From positions 1-15,068 of the forward strand of contig JBHICC010000055.1 of NCBI GenBank assembly GCA_046759385.1: 15,068 nt of DNA. Reading direction: 5' to 3'. Numbering within the stretch: position 1 is the first letter of the stretch; every line of letters starts with the position of its first letter. Origin of the DNA: JBHICC01 sp046759385. GTDB taxonomy: Bacteria > Pseudomonadota > Gammaproteobacteria > Acidiferrobacterales > SPGG2. The notes beneath the pieces were generated by a model that saw nothing but the letters and a program-made list of their open reading frames with translations, searched no databases and was not told the DNA's origin. Below, one piece after another: positions 13,288 through 15,068 of this stretch. Made by a program: the position numbers and the translations under genes.

Positions 13288-15068
13288 CGACTTACTCGTT
13301 TCTCCCGCCTTATATATGTCACCCCTGCCGGTACTGTAATTCCCACCAGCACGATCACCAGCAGCGCCAGAGGCCACACGATCGGTCTGTTCCACTGCTC
13401 GCGCTGCTGCGCACGTAGCTTCGGGTCCAGGCGAACGTACTTGAGGGTATTGTTGATCATGCTGTGGGGCTTGATGTTATGGACCCAGGCGTGTTGCAGA
13501 CTGAACTCCTTCGGATGTAGCCCCCAGATCCACGGAGCGTCGCGCCGAGCAATGTCGAGCATCTTTCCAATCACGCGTAGCCGCGCTGGCCCATCGTCCA
13601 TATTCTTCATGCGATCGAAGAGACGGTCATAGTCAGCATTGGCATAATTGGACGCGTTCTCACCGCCAACACCAACCTTTTTGCTGGGACCGTAGAGCAA
13701 GAACAGGAAGTTCTCGGGATCCGGGTAGTCCGCATTCCAACCCCATCTATAGATCTGTGCGTTGCCCTCGTGCATCTTTTCTTGGAAACGATTGTAATCC
13801 GTCACGCGCGGCACGAGTTGCACGTTGAGTTTGGCGAACTGCTTGCCCATCCAATCTAGATAAGCTTTGTCTTCGGGACCGAAGGACATGGTGTCGAAGT
13901 ACAGGAGCAGTGGTTTGCCTGTTTGTGCGTCCTGACCATCGGGATAACCTGCTTCCGCCAGTAACCGCCGCGCGACTTCGATCGGCTTGCGTTTGACCTC
14001 CCCATTGACGCAGTCATAGACATAAAGGTTTCGGCCAACGCAGCCCGGTTTGTAGCCGAAGATACCGGGTGGCAACGGGCCCTGTGCCGGAATGCCGCGA
14101 CCGTTACGAAAAATCGTTATGCTTTCTTCGGTATCGATCGCGATCGAGATAGCTTGACGCAATTTCCGTCTGCTAAGTTCGTAGCCACCTATGACTGGGT
14201 CAAGCATGTTGAATCCCATGTAGAACGTCGACGGGGCAACATTCGTTAGCAGATGTATCCCGCGCTCTCGCATAGAAGTCGTGAGCTCCGTATCGCCGCC
14301 GCTGGTGAACTCTATGGTCTGATCAAAGCTCTCGGCAAGCACGCCCGACTGGTCGTAATAGCCTTGAAGGAACTTGCTCCAGCGCGGGATGCTCTCTTTC
14401 TCGAGGCTATAGACAACTCGTTCGACAAACGGGAGTGGCCGCCCTACGTCGGCCAACAGACCTTTGGCTGCGTCGTCCTTCTCGCCTTTAGAGGGGTAAC
14501 GCTCACCGTGAAAATTCGGGTTACGCTCTAGCACCATCTGTAGATTGGGGTTGTTGACCGTAAGCATGTAGGGGCCAGTACCGACGGGATACCATTGAAG
14601 CGTGAGATTCTTGTCGGCCATACCCGGTTGCGAGAAGAACCGGTCGGCCTCGGGTGGCATCGGTGCGAAGAATGGCATTGCCATCCAATAGCGAAACTGC
14701 GGATACTTCCCGTGGATCTTAACGCGGTAGGTATAAGGATCAACCAAGGTCACCCCTTCTAAAGGGTACTTCGTAAGGTCAAGATAGACAGTGCCGTTGC
14801 GGCTAGCGCTAAGATTGTCGTACACCTTCCTCATTTTCTCGGCATACTCACGCAAGCCGACGATGTACTCAACCATGATGCTCAGGATGGGTGAGTGCAA
14901 TTTCGGGTGCGCCAAGCGCTTTATCTGATATATGTAATCCGCGGCTAGAAGCTCGCGGGTTCCCGTCTCTGGAAAGTCCGCGATCGTGAACTTCTGCTTC
15001 AGCTCCCGCAGGGACAGGTTTTGGTAGAGATACGCTCCGTTCTGACTGCGCGCAAAACAGGGATGAGG
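13284..15068 (-). CDS. peptide ABC transporter substrate-binding protein with C-terminal membrane anchor, 5' end beyond window
   Basis: The C-terminal 594 residues of an SBP_bac_5 family protein; the frame is open to the right edge, so the start and any signal peptide are not visible. Family landmarks are DYIYQIKRLAHPKLHSPI near the visible start, YPVGTGPYMLT, RLLAEAGYP, and YRWGWNADYPDPENFLFLLYGP. It should bind peptides in the periplasm and deliver them to YejB/YejE. Two cysteines in GCVGRNLYVYDCVNG could form a disulfide. The C-terminus is unusual: PIVWPLALLVIVLVGITV and following residues form a hydrophobic helix (about 13311-13385), then YIRREKRVSR, a basic cytoplasmic-type tail. Gram-negative binding proteins are normally free in the periplasm. 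Its stop overlaps yejB by 4 bases. The order matches E. coli yejA-yejB-yejE-yejF, so it takes the YejA position. Confidence 0.93.
   Translation of the reverse strand, partial: PHPCFARSQNGAYLYQNLSLRELKQKFTIADFPETGTRELLAADYIYQIKRLAHPKLHSPILSIMVEYIVGLREYAEKMRKVYDNLSASRNGTVYLDLTKYPLEGVTLVDPYTYRVKIHGKYPQFRYWMAMPFFAPMPPEADRFFSQPGMADKNLTLQWYPVGTGPYMLTVNNPNLQMVLERNPNFHGERYPSKGEKDDAAKGLLADVGRPLPFVERVVYSLEKESIPRWSKFLQGYYDQSGVLAESFDQTIEFTSGGDTELTTSMRERGIHLLTNVAPSTFYMGFNMLDPVIGGYELSRRKLRQAISIAIDTEESITIFRNGRGIPAQGPLPPGIFGYKPGCVGRNLYVYDCVNGEVKRKPIEVARRLLAEAGYPDGQDAQTGKPLLLYFDTMSFGPEDKAYLDWMGKQFAKLNVQLVPRVTDYNRFQEKMHEGNAQIYRWGWNADYPDPENFLFLLYGPSKKVGVGGENASNYANADYDRLFDRMKNMDDGPARLRVIGKMLDIARRDAPWIWGLHPKEFSLQHAWVHNIKPHSMINNTLKYVRLDPKLRAQQREQWNRPIVWPLALLVIVLVGITVPAGVTYIRREKRVSR
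13311..13385 (-). other. predicted C-terminal transmembrane anchor of the binding protein
   Basis: Twenty-five codons beginning PIVWPLALLV encode a hydrophobic stretch followed by seven residues with five positive charges (RREKRVSR region). The positive-inside rule puts the tail in the cytoplasm and the binding domain in the periplasm, tethered next to the permease. Read directly from the frame; topology is inferred. Confidence 0.78.

Overview
The window reads as chromosomal DNA of a gammaproteobacterium. The supporting evidence is a methyltransferase-rnhA-dnaQ block next to mltD, which matches the Escherichia coli mltD-gloB-yafS-rnhA-dnaQ neighbourhood without gloB, and a gltX gene flanked by Ala, Glu and Val tRNA genes. 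Codon third positions are moderately GC-rich throughout. I cannot place it below class. There is no phage, IS element, CRISPR array or obvious foreign island; the unusual content lies in small repeats and in an atypical peptide transporter.

Layout, left to right. (1) 1-1859: a leftward tRNA-Glu(UUC) cut by the window edge, leftward tRNA-Ala(GGC), leftward gltX, then rightward tRNA-Val(CAC). (2) 1860-2325: a perfect palindromic terminator, a leftward 65-codon ORF of unknown function with a strong ribosome binding site, and an intergenic stretch with operator-like repeats. (3) 2326-3222: a rightward stand-alone 5'-3' exonuclease of the FEN/PolA N-terminal type. (4) 3284-6883: a leftward series (SAM methyltransferase, rnhA, dnaQ, ABC-2 ATPase, ABC-2 permease) that may be one transcript. 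(5) 7105-8730: rightward mltD, a lipoprotein lytic transglycosylase with two LysM repeats. (6) 8739-15068: a leftward Yej-type peptide importer, with substrate-binding protein (cut by the right edge), YejB, YejE and a YejF-like double ATPase whose reading frame is broken by a one-base shift near 9640.

Genes working together: GluRS lies beside one of its substrate tRNAs. RNase H1 and the DNA polymerase III proofreading subunit form a coupled replication and repair pair. The ABC-2 ATPase and permease overlap by 4 bases and form one exporter. The Yej-type genes form one peptide importer with three departures from the E. coli pattern: a membrane-anchored binding protein, a YejE with a long extra N-terminal region, and an ATPase with two four-cysteine tails.

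Two families of short non-coding repeats recur. The first consists of degenerate 7-base arrays in inverted pairs at three loci (about 79-135, 3205-3281 and 10781-10871); at two of them they run into the ends of protein genes. The second is a C/G-rich hairpin element present twice (5644-5678 and 12265-12299), each copy directly upstream of a leftward gene and supplying the purine-rich stretch where its ribosome binding site should be. These repeats, the 65-codon ORF and the broken yejF are the items most worth following up.
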